Below, piece after piece: positions 37,360 to 44,878 of a stretch of 64,000 bases of DNA. How positions within the stretch are numbered: position 1 is the first letter of the stretch; each line of letters opens with the position of its first letter. The position numbers and the translations under genes are program-made. The DNA comes from Mycolicibacterium porcinum (GTDB taxonomy: Bacteria > Actinomycetota > Actinomycetes > Mycobacteriales > Mycobacteriaceae), in contig MVIG01000006.1 of NCBI GenBank assembly GCA_002086835.1, forward strand, positions 186,001 to 250,000, written 5' to 3'. The notes under the pieces are model-generated. The model was not told the origin of the DNA. It ran no database searches and saw nothing but the letters and a program-made list of their open reading frames with translations.

Positions 37360-38555
37360 GCCAGTGCACCTCCGTCGGCTCGGACCCCTGAGCGGAACTT
37401 CGGCACGCGCATCACCACTTTCGTGCCCGCACCGACCGCTGTCTCGACCACAAGACCGTAGTCGTTGCCGAATGCCGCGCGCAGCCGATGGTCGACATTG
37501 GTCAGCCCGACATGGGCGGACTCGCCGGTGCGATCGGCCAGTGCGTCACCGGGCCCGGCGCGCAACGTGTCGGGATCCATGCCGGTGCCGTCGTCCTCGA
37601 CGGTGATCACGCATTCGGTGCCCGCGTCGCGCGCGACGATCTCCACCGACCCGCCGCCGTTGCCGGCCAGCCCGTGCCGCACCGCGTTCTCCACCAACGG
37701 TTGCAGCGCGAGAAACGGCACCACGACATTGAGCACCTCGGGGGCCACCTGTAACCGCACCTTCAGATTGGCGCCGAAGCGGGCCCGCTCCAGGGTGAGA
37801 TAGCGGTCGATGTTGCGCAGTTCGTCGGCCAGCGTCGTGTACTGCCCGGCCGCGCGGAACGAGTACCGGGTGAAGTCGGCGAATTCGATGATCAGATCCC
37901 GGGCCCGGTCAGGATCGGTGCGCACGAACGAGGCAATCGTGTTGAGCGCGTTGTAGATGAAGTGCGGGCTGATCTGGGCGCGCAACGCCAGCACCTCGGC
38001 CCGGTCCAGCCGGGCGCGCGACGCGTCGAGTTCGGCCAGCTCGAGTTGGCTGGCCGCGTAGCGGGCCACTTCGCCGACCGCGCCGAGCATGCCCGGGCCG
38101 GGACTGGCAGGTGCCAGTACGACGAGGGCGCCGAGCACCTCACCGCCCTCGGTCAGCAATGGCTGGGCCACCACCGCCGTCGAACGCGCGGTGCGCAGGA
38201 CCCGGCGCCCGGCGGTGATCGATTCCCGCGCGGTGTCGGCGCAGACATCGACGGTGTCCGGCTGCCAGATCGCGTCGTCATCGTCGTCGCGCGCCAGCAG
38301 TGCGGCGTCCTCGTCGTACAGGGCCAGCCCCGCGGTGCCCGTCAACTCACGCAGATAGGGCGCGGCGGTCTGAGCGGATTCGGTGTCCAGCCCCTGCCGC
38401 AGTGCGCGGGCCGCCTGGGCCGCGGTGTGCAGCGCGGCGTGCACGGCACGTTCGGTGGGGGTGGCCACCACTTTTCGGGTGCGCACCACGACGACGGCGG
38501 CAACCGCCGCCAGGATCAGCGCCAGGGCCAGCGCGACTGCAACCTCGCCGGACAT
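37356..38555 (-). CDS. LytS/YehU-type sensor histidine kinase
   Basis: This is a 399-residue protein with one N-terminal transmembrane helix (VAVALALALILAAVAAVVVV), a GAF-like cytoplasmic sensor region (about 65-185), and a His_kinase domain with the phospho-acceptor histidine in ISPHFIYNALNTI. A HATPase end follows (LVENAVRHGL, DDGTGMD). With a single membrane helix and a GAF-like domain it may sense an intracellular metabolite or the state of the symporter. It heads the operon HK-RR-small protein-symporter. Confidence 0.92.
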   Translation of the reverse strand: MSGEVAVALALALILAAVAAVVVVRTRKVVATPTERAVHAALHTAAQAARALRQGLDTESAQTAAPYLRELTGTAGLALYDEDAALLARDDDDDAIWQPDTVDVCADTARESITAGRRVLRTARSTAVVAQPLLTEGGEVLGALVVLAPASPGPGMLGAVGEVARYAASQLELAELDASRARLDRAEVLALRAQISPHFIYNALNTIASFVRTDPDRARDLIIEFADFTRYSFRAAGQYTTLADELRNIDRYLTLERARFGANLKVRLQVAPEVLNVVVPFLALQPLVENAVRHGLAGNGGGSVEIVARDAGTECVITVEDDGTGMDPDTLRAGPGDALADRTGESAHVGLTNVDHRLRAAFGNDYGLVVETAVGAGTKVVMRVPKFRSGVRADGGALA

Positions 38556-38603
38556 CGTGCGCCAACCTTAAATGGCTGTGCGGCGAAACCGCAGCTAGCT
38601 CAG

Positions 38604-38900
38604 CTATTGCACGGGGCAGGCGTACTTGCGGGCCACGTCGTAGACCCGCTGCTCGGCACCTGGGCCGATCACGCCCTGGGCGGCCAGCTCCCAACTGATG
38701 TAACCCGGGATGCCGCCTGTGCACGCCTGGTGAGCAACGCGCCACGCAGTGTCCGGGTTGAGATGGAATCCGTTGCGGTCCAGGCCCTGCATGTAGTTGT
38801 CGAAGTCCGGCGTGCCCTGGTCGGGGATCGCGTTGGCCGTGGCGGCCAAGGCGATCGCGGTAATCACCGCTGCAAAGAAGGGTGCAACGACGCGTCTCAT
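38604..38900 (-). CDS. secreted DUF732-family protein
   Basis: This is about 98 residues with a clear signal peptide (VVAPFFAAVITAIALAATANA) and a mature part PDQGTPDFDNYMQGLDRNGF...ACPVQ containing two cysteines, the DUF732 pattern common in mycobacteria. The ATG at 38900 is preferred over the one at 38906 because AGGAG directly abuts the latter but is correctly spaced for the former. The function of the family is unknown. It lies on the minus strand upstream of the kinase operon and is divergent from the Rv1156 homologue. Confidence 0.85.
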   Translation of the reverse strand: MRRVVAPFFAAVITAIALAATANAIPDQGTPDFDNYMQGLDRNGFHLNPDTAWRVAHQACTGGIPGYISWELAAQGVIGPGAEQRVYDVARKYACPVQ

Positions 38901-38998
38901 GTCCATCTCCTATGGGCACATCACCGGGTTATCGGATACACATTCGCACACTCCACCGACACGGACGTCAAAAACGTGTCTGGTCCTAGACTGGCGAC

Positions 38999-39586
38999 GT
39001 GGGAAAACTGCAGCTAGTCCAAGACCCGGAGGCCGACGCCCTGCTGGAGTCCAACCCGTTCGCGCTTTTGGTGGGCATGTTGTTGGACCAGCAGATCCCG
39101 ATGGAGACGGCGTTCGCCGGCCCCAAGAAGATCGCCGACCGCCTCGGTGACGTCGATGCCCGAAAGATCGCCGACTACAACCCCGACGAGTTCATCGCGG
39201 TGGTGTCGCAAACCCCTGCGATTCACCGCTTTCCGGGGTCGATGGGCAAGCGGGTGCAGGATCTCGCACGGGCCATCGTCGACGAGTACGACGGCGACGT
39301 GACGGCACTGTGGACCAGTGGCGATCCCGACGGCAAAGAGGTGCTGCGCCGGCTCAAGCGTCTGCCCGGTTTCGGCGACCAGAAGGCGCGAATCTTCTTG
39401 GCGCTGCTGGGCAAGCAGTACGGTGTGACACCTGCGGGTTGGCGTGAGGCAGCCGGGGATTACGGCGCGGCCGGCAGCTTCATGTCGGTGGCCGACGTGG
39501 TGGATCCCGGGTCGTTGCAGAAGGTCCGCACCTACAAGAAGCAGATGAAGGCCGCCGCGAAAGAAGCCAAGGCCGCCAAGGCCTGA
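38999..39586 (+). CDS. HhH-GPD type base-excision repair-like protein (Rv1156 homologue)
   Basis: This is a 195-residue protein with the start MGKLQLVQDPEADALLESNPFALLVGMLLDQQ typical of the mycobacterial Rv1156 family, which is annotated as HhH-GPD DNA glycosylase-like. The helix-hairpin-helix region LKRLPGFGDQKARIFLALLG is clear. The C-terminus is Lys/Ala-rich (KKQMKAAAKEAKAAKA), suggesting nucleic acid contact. Catalytic activity has not been shown to my knowledge. In M. tuberculosis it follows Rv1155 directly; here about 14 kb separates them. Confidence 0.9.
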   Translation: MGKLQLVQDPEADALLESNPFALLVGMLLDQQIPMETAFAGPKKIADRLGDVDARKIADYNPDEFIAVVSQTPAIHRFPGSMGKRVQDLARAIVDEYDGDVTALWTSGDPDGKEVLRRLKRLPGFGDQKARIFLALLGKQYGVTPAGWREAAGDYGAAGSFMSVADVVDPGSLQKVRTYKKQMKAAAKEAKAAKA

Positions 39587-39620
39587 CTGACCTCGAGCCT
39601 GCTCACGGATCACCCACTCT

Positions 39621-39672
39621 GCGGTGAGATCGAGTTTCGGCGCGAAAGCGCGATCTGTGCGCAGTCTCGACG
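39621..39672. repeat. degenerate copy of the REP-like palindrome
   Basis: The core AGATCG-AG-TTTCG-GCG-CGAAA-GCG-CGATCT can fold as nested stems. Its right flank CGCGATCTGTGCGCAG resembles the right arm of the palindrome at 24893 (CGCGATCTGTACGCAC). Like that copy it lies between convergent genes (Rv1156 homologue and nitroreductase). Confidence 0.6.
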
Positions 39673-39701
39673 GGGTGACGCAGTGTCGACGCGGTGACGA
39701 G

Positions 39702-40355
39702 CTAGAACGGCGGCCCGTCGAAGCGTTCGCGACTGGCGATCTCTGCAACCGGCATGCGCCTGAGTTTCGTGAACTGGCGTACGGGCTTGCCGAGCGGCAC
39801 GACCGCGGCGACCGCGAACGGCTCCGGTATGCCGAGCAATGCCTTGACCTTGGGCTCCTCCGCCACGGCCATGGTGGTGAGCACGCCGCCGTACCCTTCG
39901 TTGCGCGCTGCCAGCAGGATGTTCCACACGAACGGATACACCGAGGCTCCGGACACCACGCCGATGCGGTCGAGATCCTGATCGATCGCCGCAACGACGC
40001 CGAGGTCGACGCAGACCACGAGAACCACGGCGGCGTCGAGGAGCAGAGCGGCCCGCGGCACCTGTACGGCGGCCACTTCGTCGGCCGATACACCCATGGG
40101 ATGCACCGGGTTCCATGGACTCTCACCGTTTTGCTGTTGAGCGATGTAGCGGCGCGCCCCGGTGACACTGAGGTCGGCAAGGAACTCGCGGGTATCACGA
40201 TCGCGAATCACAACGACGCGCGTGCCCTGGCGGTTACCGCCGCTGGGCGCGAACCGGGCGTTGTCGAGGATCCGTTCCAGCACGTCGTCGGGTAGGGGTT
40301 CGTCGGTGAATTCGCGGGTCGCACCGGTTGTGCGCATGACGTCGTACAAGTCCAT
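39702..40355 (-). CDS. nitroreductase family protein
   Basis: This is a 217-residue FMN-binding protein: TTGATREFTDEPLPDDVLERIL and APSGGNRQ at the N-terminus are the phosphate- and flavin-contacting segments of the nitroreductase family, followed by NILLAARNEGYGG. It would reduce nitro or quinone compounds with NAD(P)H in the cytoplasm. It is divergent from a DUF1059 gene. No DosR-like box was seen in the 45-bp upstream gap, although some mycobacterial nitroreductases belong to that regulon. Confidence 0.9.
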   Translation of the reverse strand: MDLYDVMRTTGATREFTDEPLPDDVLERILDNARFAPSGGNRQGTRVVVIRDRDTREFLADLSVTGARRYIAQQQNGESPWNPVHPMGVSADEVAAVQVPRAALLLDAAVVLVVCVDLGVVAAIDQDLDRIGVVSGASVYPFVWNILLAARNEGYGGVLTTMAVAEEPKVKALLGIPEPFAVAAVVPLGKPVRQFTKLRRMPVAEIASRERFDGPPF

Positions 40356-40400
40356 GCCTAGATCCTTTTGTAGGAAGATGACCTATGCAATGGTGAACAT

Positions 40401-40550
40401 ATGGCGAAGACACATCTGAACTGCCCGTGTGGAGAAGCGATCAGCGGGACCGATGAAGACGACCTGGTTGAGAAGGCTCAGGCACATCTGGCCCAGCAGC
40501 ACCCCGGGCGTGAGTACGACCGCGAGATGATCCTCTTCATGGCCTACTGA
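40401..40550 (+). CDS. DUF1059 family small protein, 49 aa
   Basis: The ATG at 40401 opens a 49-residue frame starting MAKTHLNCPCGEAISGTDED and ending in REMILFMAY. The CPCG motif followed by EKAQAHLAQQHPG matches the DUF1059 family (C-x-C near the N-terminus and a distal His pair), likely a small metal-binding protein. Function is unknown. It is divergent from the nitroreductase and is followed by a strong terminator. Confidence 0.85.
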   Translation: MAKTHLNCPCGEAISGTDEDDLVEKAQAHLAQQHPGREYDREMILFMAY

Positions 40551-40576
40551 GGCCCACACTCGAACAGCCCCACACA

Positions 40577-40618
40577 AAATTCCCGGTCGCCTGCCATGAG
40601 GCAAGCGACCGGGAATTT
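40577..40618. terminator. strong bidirectional terminator
   Basis: A 19-bp stem with one G-T type mismatch (arms 40577-40595 and 40600-40618, beginning AAATTCCCGGTCGC) and an ATGA loop, with A- and T-runs at the two ends. It separates DUF1059 (+) from the convergent Ala/Pro-rich protein gene (-). Confidence 0.85.
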
Positions 40619-40641
40619 CGTATCCCCATTTATCAGTGTGG

Positions 40642-41691
40642 TCAGGGCACCACCGTGGAACCGATGGTGGGCATGAACTGGCACTGCATCTCGGTCGTCG
40701 TGACCTGTCCGAAGATCGTCGTCATGATGCTGCCGGAGCCGGTGTCGGCGATCGCGGTCAGCGTGGTCGGGCCTTCGGGGTTGAGGTCAGGGCGCGGCTG
40801 CAGCGTCACGCTGCCGGACTTACCCGTGGTCAGGTTCACCCAGGTGGCGTTGAGCGGAAGCTTCTGCTCGGCGGCCGGGCCGGGAGTGCCGATCGCGGTG
40901 AACACGTAAGCGGTCTGGCCTGGCTTCGGGCCGGGCAGCGGGATCGTGGCCGGGCCCGCCACGGAAATTGCCGTCGCCAGGACGTTTCCGCCGTCCTTGA
41001 GGCAGCCGTTGCCGATCGACGGATACATGAAGTCCTGCTTCGTCGGCGTGTTGGGCCCGAAGCCAGGCGCTCCGGCCGGAGCGGCATCCGGGCCGGGTGC
41101 CGGGGCCGGGGCCGGTGCCGGGGCCGCTTCAGGCGCGGGTGCCGGGGCCGGGATCGTGGCCGCCGCCGGAACAGCTCCGGGGGTCGGTGCGGGCGCAGCC
41201 TCGGGAGCGGGAGCGGGTGCAGGAGCCGGGGCAGGAGCCGCCGCCGGGGCAGCCGCAGCCGGCGCGGGCGCCGGAGCCGGCAGTGCCTCCGGGGCCGGCC
41301 CGGCCGCGTGGGCCGGGTCGACACCCATCGGCAGGTGAGCGTCGCCGCCGGCACCCAGAGCGGGAACATGCTCGGGTGCGGCGACGGGCTGAGCCGCGAA
41401 ATGGTTGACCGCCGTCGCGACGTTGCGGGATTCCGCCGTTTCCGACTTGTTGGCGGCGAAGGCCTGTGCAGCTGCCATCAACAGCTGTACTGCGCCACCC
41501 GGGTCAGCCGCGGCCTGCTGGATGATCGGGCTCAGGTTCTCCATCGCCGGCAGGCCGGGCGCCTGCAGGTTGTCGATCGGCAGCGGTGCCGGGTCGGCAT
41601 TGGCGACGGCGCTGCCGAACAGCAACAGGGTGGTGGACCCGATCGCGGCGGCGGTGCCGAACATCATTTTCAGGGACTTACGCGGTGACAT
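40642..41691 (-). CDS. secreted Ala/Pro-rich protein (Rv1157c-like)
   Basis: This is a 349-residue protein with a Sec signal peptide (MMFGTAAAIGSTTLLLFGSAVANA). After a helical region it has a low-complexity stretch of about 100 residues made of Ala-Pro repeats (roughly residues 120-220), then a C-terminal folded domain starting at FGPNTPTKQDFMYPSIGNGC and containing two cysteines. Position and composition match the Ala/Pro-rich pair upstream of pimE in M. tuberculosis. It is preceded 41 bp upstream by the related Rv1158c-like gene. The function is unknown; a wall-spanning stalk carrying an outer domain is plausible. Confidence 0.85.
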   Translation of the reverse strand: MSPRKSLKMMFGTAAAIGSTTLLLFGSAVANADPAPLPIDNLQAPGLPAMENLSPIIQQAAADPGGAVQLLMAAAQAFAANKSETAESRNVATAVNHFAAQPVAAPEHVPALGAGGDAHLPMGVDPAHAAGPAPEALPAPAPAPAAAAPAAAPAPAPAPAPAPEAAPAPTPGAVPAAATIPAPAPAPEAAPAPAPAPAPGPDAAPAGAPGFGPNTPTKQDFMYPSIGNGCLKDGGNVLATAISVAGPATIPLPGPKPGQTAYVFTAIGTPGPAAEQKLPLNATWVNLTTGKSGSVTLQPRPDLNPEGPTTLTAIADTGSGSIMTTIFGQVTTTEMQCQFMPTIGSTVVP

Positions 41692-41732
41692 GGCTTTCCC
41701 AATCGTTTCGGGCGGTCAGACCAGTTCGGGGA

Positions 41733-42380
41733 TCAGGGCAGGCCGGCGGTCAGCAGCGGGGCCAGTGCTGCGACACCCGGGTTCGCGACGCCGGGAGCGG
41801 CGGCTGCGGGAGCTGCCAGTGCCGGAGCTGCTGCGGCTGCCGGGGCCGCCGCAGCGGTGGCGGGCAGTGCCGTTTGAGCCGCGACCGGAGCCAGCGAGGC
41901 CAGGTCACCGGGGATGTTCACCTTCTGGGGCAGCGGGATCGGCATCCCGGGGACCTGCGGGATCGTCACCTCGGCCGAGGGGATCAGCGATGCGGGTCCG
42001 GTGGCCGGGGCGGTCGGAGCCACTGCGGCCGGGGCGGAGGGCAATCCCGGCACCAGTGATCCCAGCGGGGCGTTGGCGGCAGCCGGCGAGGCGGCGGTAG
42101 GCACCTGCGGCAGTGTCACCGATGCGGTGGCCCCCGGGGCAGGCGCCGGTGCGGCGGCAGGGGTGCCGCTCAGCGCGGAGCTCACGCCCTGCAGCAGTTG
42201 CGGCGCGGCAGCAGGCACGCCGGCGAGCTGGTTGACGATCGGCAGGTTCGGCGCGCCGGGGATTGCCGGGGCCGGGGGCACCGGCTCGGCGTTCGCTGCG
42301 GCGCTGAGGACCAACGCGACCGGGACTGCGCCGGCAGCCGCGATCATGCTGGTGGAAATGGCTTTCCAGGTGAAGATCAT
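41733..42380 (-). CDS. secreted Ala/Pro-rich protein (Rv1158c-like)
   Basis: This is a 215-residue protein with a signal peptide ending SAAANA-EPVPP and an almost entirely Ala/Pro/Gly/Val mature chain with repeated short motifs such as SVTLPQVP, EVTIPQVPGMP and PLPQKVNIPGD spaced at about 45-50 residues. No cysteines or catalytic motifs are visible. It is probably a disordered envelope-associated protein. It precedes the Rv1157c-like gene in the same direction and is divergent from pimE. A pair of direct repeats lies in its promoter region. Confidence 0.82.
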   Translation of the reverse strand: MIFTWKAISTSMIAAAGAVPVALVLSAAANAEPVPPAPAIPGAPNLPIVNQLAGVPAAAPQLLQGVSSALSGTPAAAPAPAPGATASVTLPQVPTAASPAAANAPLGSLVPGLPSAPAAVAPTAPATGPASLIPSAEVTIPQVPGMPIPLPQKVNIPGDLASLAPVAAQTALPATAAAAPAAAAAPALAAPAAAAPGVANPGVAALAPLLTAGLP

Positions 42381-42435
42381 GGTTCTCCCAATCGGTTGCT
42401 TGAACGACTGAGCACGAAACTATCCAGTTACTGGT

Positions 42436-42475
42436 GTTACTCAAGTGACACGTGTGGTGGTTACTCAACCGTGAC
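42436..42475. promoter_or_regulatory. direct repeats GTTACTCAA..GTGAC upstream of the Rv1158c-like gene
   Basis: GTTACTCAAGTGAC (42436-42449) and GTTACTCAACCGTGAC (42460-42475) are near-identical direct repeats 24 bp apart, about 55-95 bp upstream of the ATG at 42380. They could bind a response regulator of the MtrA type, which uses tandem GTTAC/GTAAC-like sites. Confidence 0.4.
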
Positions 42476-42606
42476 TGCAGCGGTCGATTTCGTTATCGAG
42501 CAGTGCTCCCGGCGTGATGCGCCGGCCGCTATCGGGGCCCTGCCGCCGGGCAAGTCTCCGGCGGACGCGGCGGGCGGACGACGCCGACGGGCGGGTCGCT
42601 AAAGTC

Positions 42607-43818
42607 GTGTCCGTTAACACCGAACCGGCCACCCAGCTCTCAGCAACCGCGCGGCTCTACCGTCTGGCGCCTGTGTTGCTGGTCCTCAGCATTGCGGCGC
42701 GCCTGGCCTGGACGTACTTCGTCCCCAACGGCGCCAACTTCGTCGACCTGCACGTCTATGTCGGCGGCGCCGCAACGCTCGACGGTCACGCCGGTGCGCT
42801 CTACGACTACGTCTACGCGGACCAGACGCCGGATTTCCCACTGCCTTTCACCTATCCGCCGTTCGCCGCGGTCGTGTTCTATCCGTTGCACCTGCTGCCG
42901 TTCGGCCTGGTGGCGTTCTGCTGGCAGATCGGCATCATCGCGGCGTTGTACGGCGTGGTGCGGATCAGCCAACTGTTGCTCGGCGGGCCCGCGCCCCGGC
43001 GTATCGCGATGCTGTGGACCGCCGTCGGCATCTGGACCGAACCGCTGCGCAGCACGTTCGACTACGGCCAGGTCAACGTGGTCCTGGTGCTCGCCGTGCT
43101 CTACGCCGTCTACAGCAACCGCTGGTGGCTGTCGGGATTGTTGGTGGGCCTGGCCGCCGGGGTGAAGCTCACCCCCGCGGTGTCGGGGCTGTACTTCGTC
43201 GGCGCGCGCCGCTGGGGCACCGCGGTGTTCTCGGCGGTGGTGTTCTTCGGGACGGTCGCGTTCTCGGTGTGGGTAATCGGAGACGAGGCCCGCCGGTACT
43301 TCACCGAATTGCTCGGCGACGCAGACCGGATCGGGCCGATCGGGACATCGTTCAACCAATCGTGGCGTGGCGGCATCTCACGCATCCTCGGCCATGACGC
43401 CGGTTACGGCCCGGTCGTGCTGGCCGGTATCGCCGTCACCGCGGTTCTTGCCGTGCTGGCCTGGCGGGCCATCGGCGGCAGTGCCGACCGGCTCGGCGCC
43501 ATCGTGATCGTGAGCCTGTTCGGGTTGCTGTTGTCACCGATTTCGTGGACGCACCACTGGGTCTGGCTGATCCCGCTGATGATCTGGTTGCTGCACGGAC
43601 CACTGGCCGACCGGCTGGGCGCCCGGATACTCGGGTGGGGCTGGCTTGCCCTGACGCTGGTCGGGGTGCCGTGGCTGCTCAGCTTCGCCCAGCCGACGAT
43701 CTGGGTCATCGGCCGGCCCTGGTACCTGGCCTGGGCCGGGCTGATCTACATCGTCGCGACGCTGGCGACGCTGGCCTGGATCGCGACTACCCGGGCTGGT
43801 CGGACAGAATCCGGTTGA
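42607..43818 (+). CDS. pimE: polyprenol-phosphate-mannose-dependent alpha-1,2-mannosyltransferase PimE
   Basis: PimE adds the fifth mannose, alpha-1,2-linked, in polar PIM (PIM6) synthesis on the periplasmic side of the plasma membrane. The 403-residue GT-C protein from the GTG at 42607 has about 10-11 transmembrane helices. The first loop [15 protein letters not shown] carries the catalytic Asp region. [40 protein letters not shown] and [19 protein letters not shown] match the mycobacterial protein. The M. tuberculosis version has a longer N-terminus, so a start upstream (about 42514) cannot be excluded. It overlaps the pterin dehydratase gene tail-to-tail by 32 bp. Confidence 0.95.
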   Translation: MSVNTEPATQLSATARLYRLAPVLLVLSIAARLAWTYFVPNGANFVDLHVYVGGAATLDGHAGALYDYVYADQTPDFPLPFTYPPFAAVVFYPLHLLPFGLVAFCWQIGIIAALYGVVRISQLLLGGPAPRRIAMLWTAVGIWTEPLRSTFDYGQVNVVLVLAVLYAVYSNRWWLSGLLVGLAAGVKLTPAVSGLYFVGARRWGTAVFSAVVFFGTVAFSVWVIGDEARRYFTELLGDADRIGPIGTSFNQSWRGGISRILGHDAGYGPVVLAGIAVTAVLAVLAWRAIGGSADRLGAIVIVSLFGLLLSPISWTHHWVWLIPLMIWLLHGPLADRLGARILGWGWLALTLVGVPWLLSFAQPTIWVIGRPWYLAWAGLIYIVATLATLAWIATTRAGRTESG

Positions 43819-44080
43819 TCTCCTTGGCCATCTGGATGTCCTTTTCGGTGATCCCGCCGGCCGAATGTGTCACCAGCGCGAAAGTGACTGTGCGCCATCG
43901 GATGTCGATATCGGGATGATGGTCTTTTTCCTCGGCGAACTCGGCCACGCGGCGTACCGCGTCGATACCGTCGAGGAACGTCGGGAATTTGGTGGATCTG
44001 CGCAGGGCGCCCGCCGCGCGTTCCCAGCCCGGCAGATCGGGCAGTGCGGCGTCGACCTGATCGTTCGATAACACGGCCAT
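43787..44080 (-). CDS. pterin-4-alpha-carbinolamine dehydratase (Rv1159A-like)
   Basis: This is a 97-residue DCoH/PCD-fold protein. The active-site motif EKDHHPD (His54, His55) and the later His72 in THSAGG are intact. The enzyme dehydrates 4a-hydroxytetrahydrobiopterin or similar pterins; in bacteria without aromatic amino-acid hydroxylases it may serve molybdopterin or folate metabolism. In M. tuberculosis a homologue lies at the same place, between pimE and mutT2. A link to the molybdoenzyme operon that once followed is an attractive but untested idea. Confidence 0.92.
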   Translation of the reverse strand: MAVLSNDQVDAALPDLPGWERAAGALRRSTKFPTFLDGIDAVRRVAEFAEEKDHHPDIDIRWRTVTFALVTHSAGGITEKDIQMAKEINRILSDQPG

Positions 44081-44105
44081 ACCCGACGGTATACCGTCGG
44101 GCGCG

Positions 44106-44513
44106 ATGGATGCGCAGATCGTGGTGGCCGGTGCCCTGTTCTCGGCGGCCGGGCTGTTGGTCGCCCAACGGCAGCGGCCCCCGGAGCTGGCCGGTCTGTG
44201 GGAGCTGCCCGGTGGCAAGGTGGCCGCCGGCGAGAGCGACGCCGACGCGCTGGCCCGCGAACTGCGGGAGGAACTGGGCGTCGAGGTGAGCGTCGGGGAC
44301 CGTCTCGGGGTGGATGTCGCGCTGACTGCGGGGATGACCCTGCGTGCCTACCGGGCCACCCTCATCTCGGGCAGTCCGCAGCCGCACGATCACCGGGCGC
44401 TGCGCTGGGTGACGGCCGACGAGCTCGACGCGCTGGCGTGGGTGCCGGCCGACCGGGCTTGGCTCCCGGACCTGGCTGAAGCGCTTTCTACGAGCCGACG
44501 CGAAAGTACCTGA
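44106..44513 (+). CDS. mutT2: Nudix hydrolase MutT2
   Basis: This is a 135-residue Nudix hydrolase with a perfect Nudix box from Gly37 to Val59 (GKVAAGE...RELREELGV). MutT2 hydrolyses (d)CTP, 5-methyl-dCTP and 8-oxo-dGTP to protect nucleotide pools. Length, start ([21 protein letters not shown]) and position after pimE match the mycobacterial gene. The end of the gene, including the stop codon, forms the left arm of a 15-bp palindrome. Confidence 0.93.
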   Translation: MDAQIVVAGALFSAAGLLVAQRQRPPELAGLWELPGGKVAAGESDADALARELREELGVEVSVGDRLGVDVALTAGMTLRAYRATLISGSPQPHDHRALRWVTADELDALAWVPADRAWLPDLAEALSTSRREST

Positions 44514-44540
44514 GGCGTGCCGATTTCAGGTACTTTCGCG
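44499..44540. terminator. 15-bp inverted repeat overlapping the mutT2 stop
   Basis: CGCGAAAGTACCTGA (44499-44513) is repeated inverted without mismatch at 44526-44540 around a 12-base loop. The stop codon TGA is part of the left arm. It probably ends mutT2 transcription. Confidence 0.7.
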
Positions 44541-44677
44541 ACTGCTCACGCAAAAAGGGTGACCGCACAAAAGGGGTTATCTCGGCATATCGATGTTGCG
44601 GATTGTGTTCCCGTGAAACTGCCTGCAACATTTCCCCGAAAATGACGCGGCCGCGCTGAAATTGATGTTTTGTTGGT

Positions 44678-44878
44678 GTGGTGACCACGGCAACTGCGCC
44701 GTACCCGGGCCAAGGGCAGGCCACGAACCTCCTGCTGGCCACCTGGGTTTCGGCCATAAACTTCTTTCTTCGAGGGCGGGCCGGGAATGTACGAGTCGCG
44801 GCCGTTCGGCGTGTCAATCTGCTCAACTGGGACGGCAGGGGAGTCCCGTCGGGCATGTTCCCGGGTGGTGATCAGTGA
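44678..44878 (+). pseudogene. deletion scar: narK 5' end joined to a narH-like 3' end
   Basis: A 66-codon frame starts at GTG 44678. Its first 30 residues (GQGQATNLLLATWVSAINFF) closely resemble the first helix of NarK-type nitrate/nitrite transporters (compare the mycobacterial pattern GQAANLVLATWISVVNFW). After about residue 30 the similarity stops. The rest (VRRVNLLNWDGRGVPSGMFP) looks like the C-terminal tail of an iron-sulfur NarH, and its stop overlaps the narJ ATG as TGATG, as expected of narH before narJ. The simplest reading is one deletion that removed most of narK, all of narG and most of narH. The narK part is the more certain one. Confidence 0.6.

Noticed and set aside
41097..41300. 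Ala/Pro/Gly tandem-like DNA repeats inside the Rv1157c-like gene
   Set aside because: They simply encode the Ala-Pro-rich stretch of the protein; no regular nucleotide period suggesting a satellite or CRISPR was seen.
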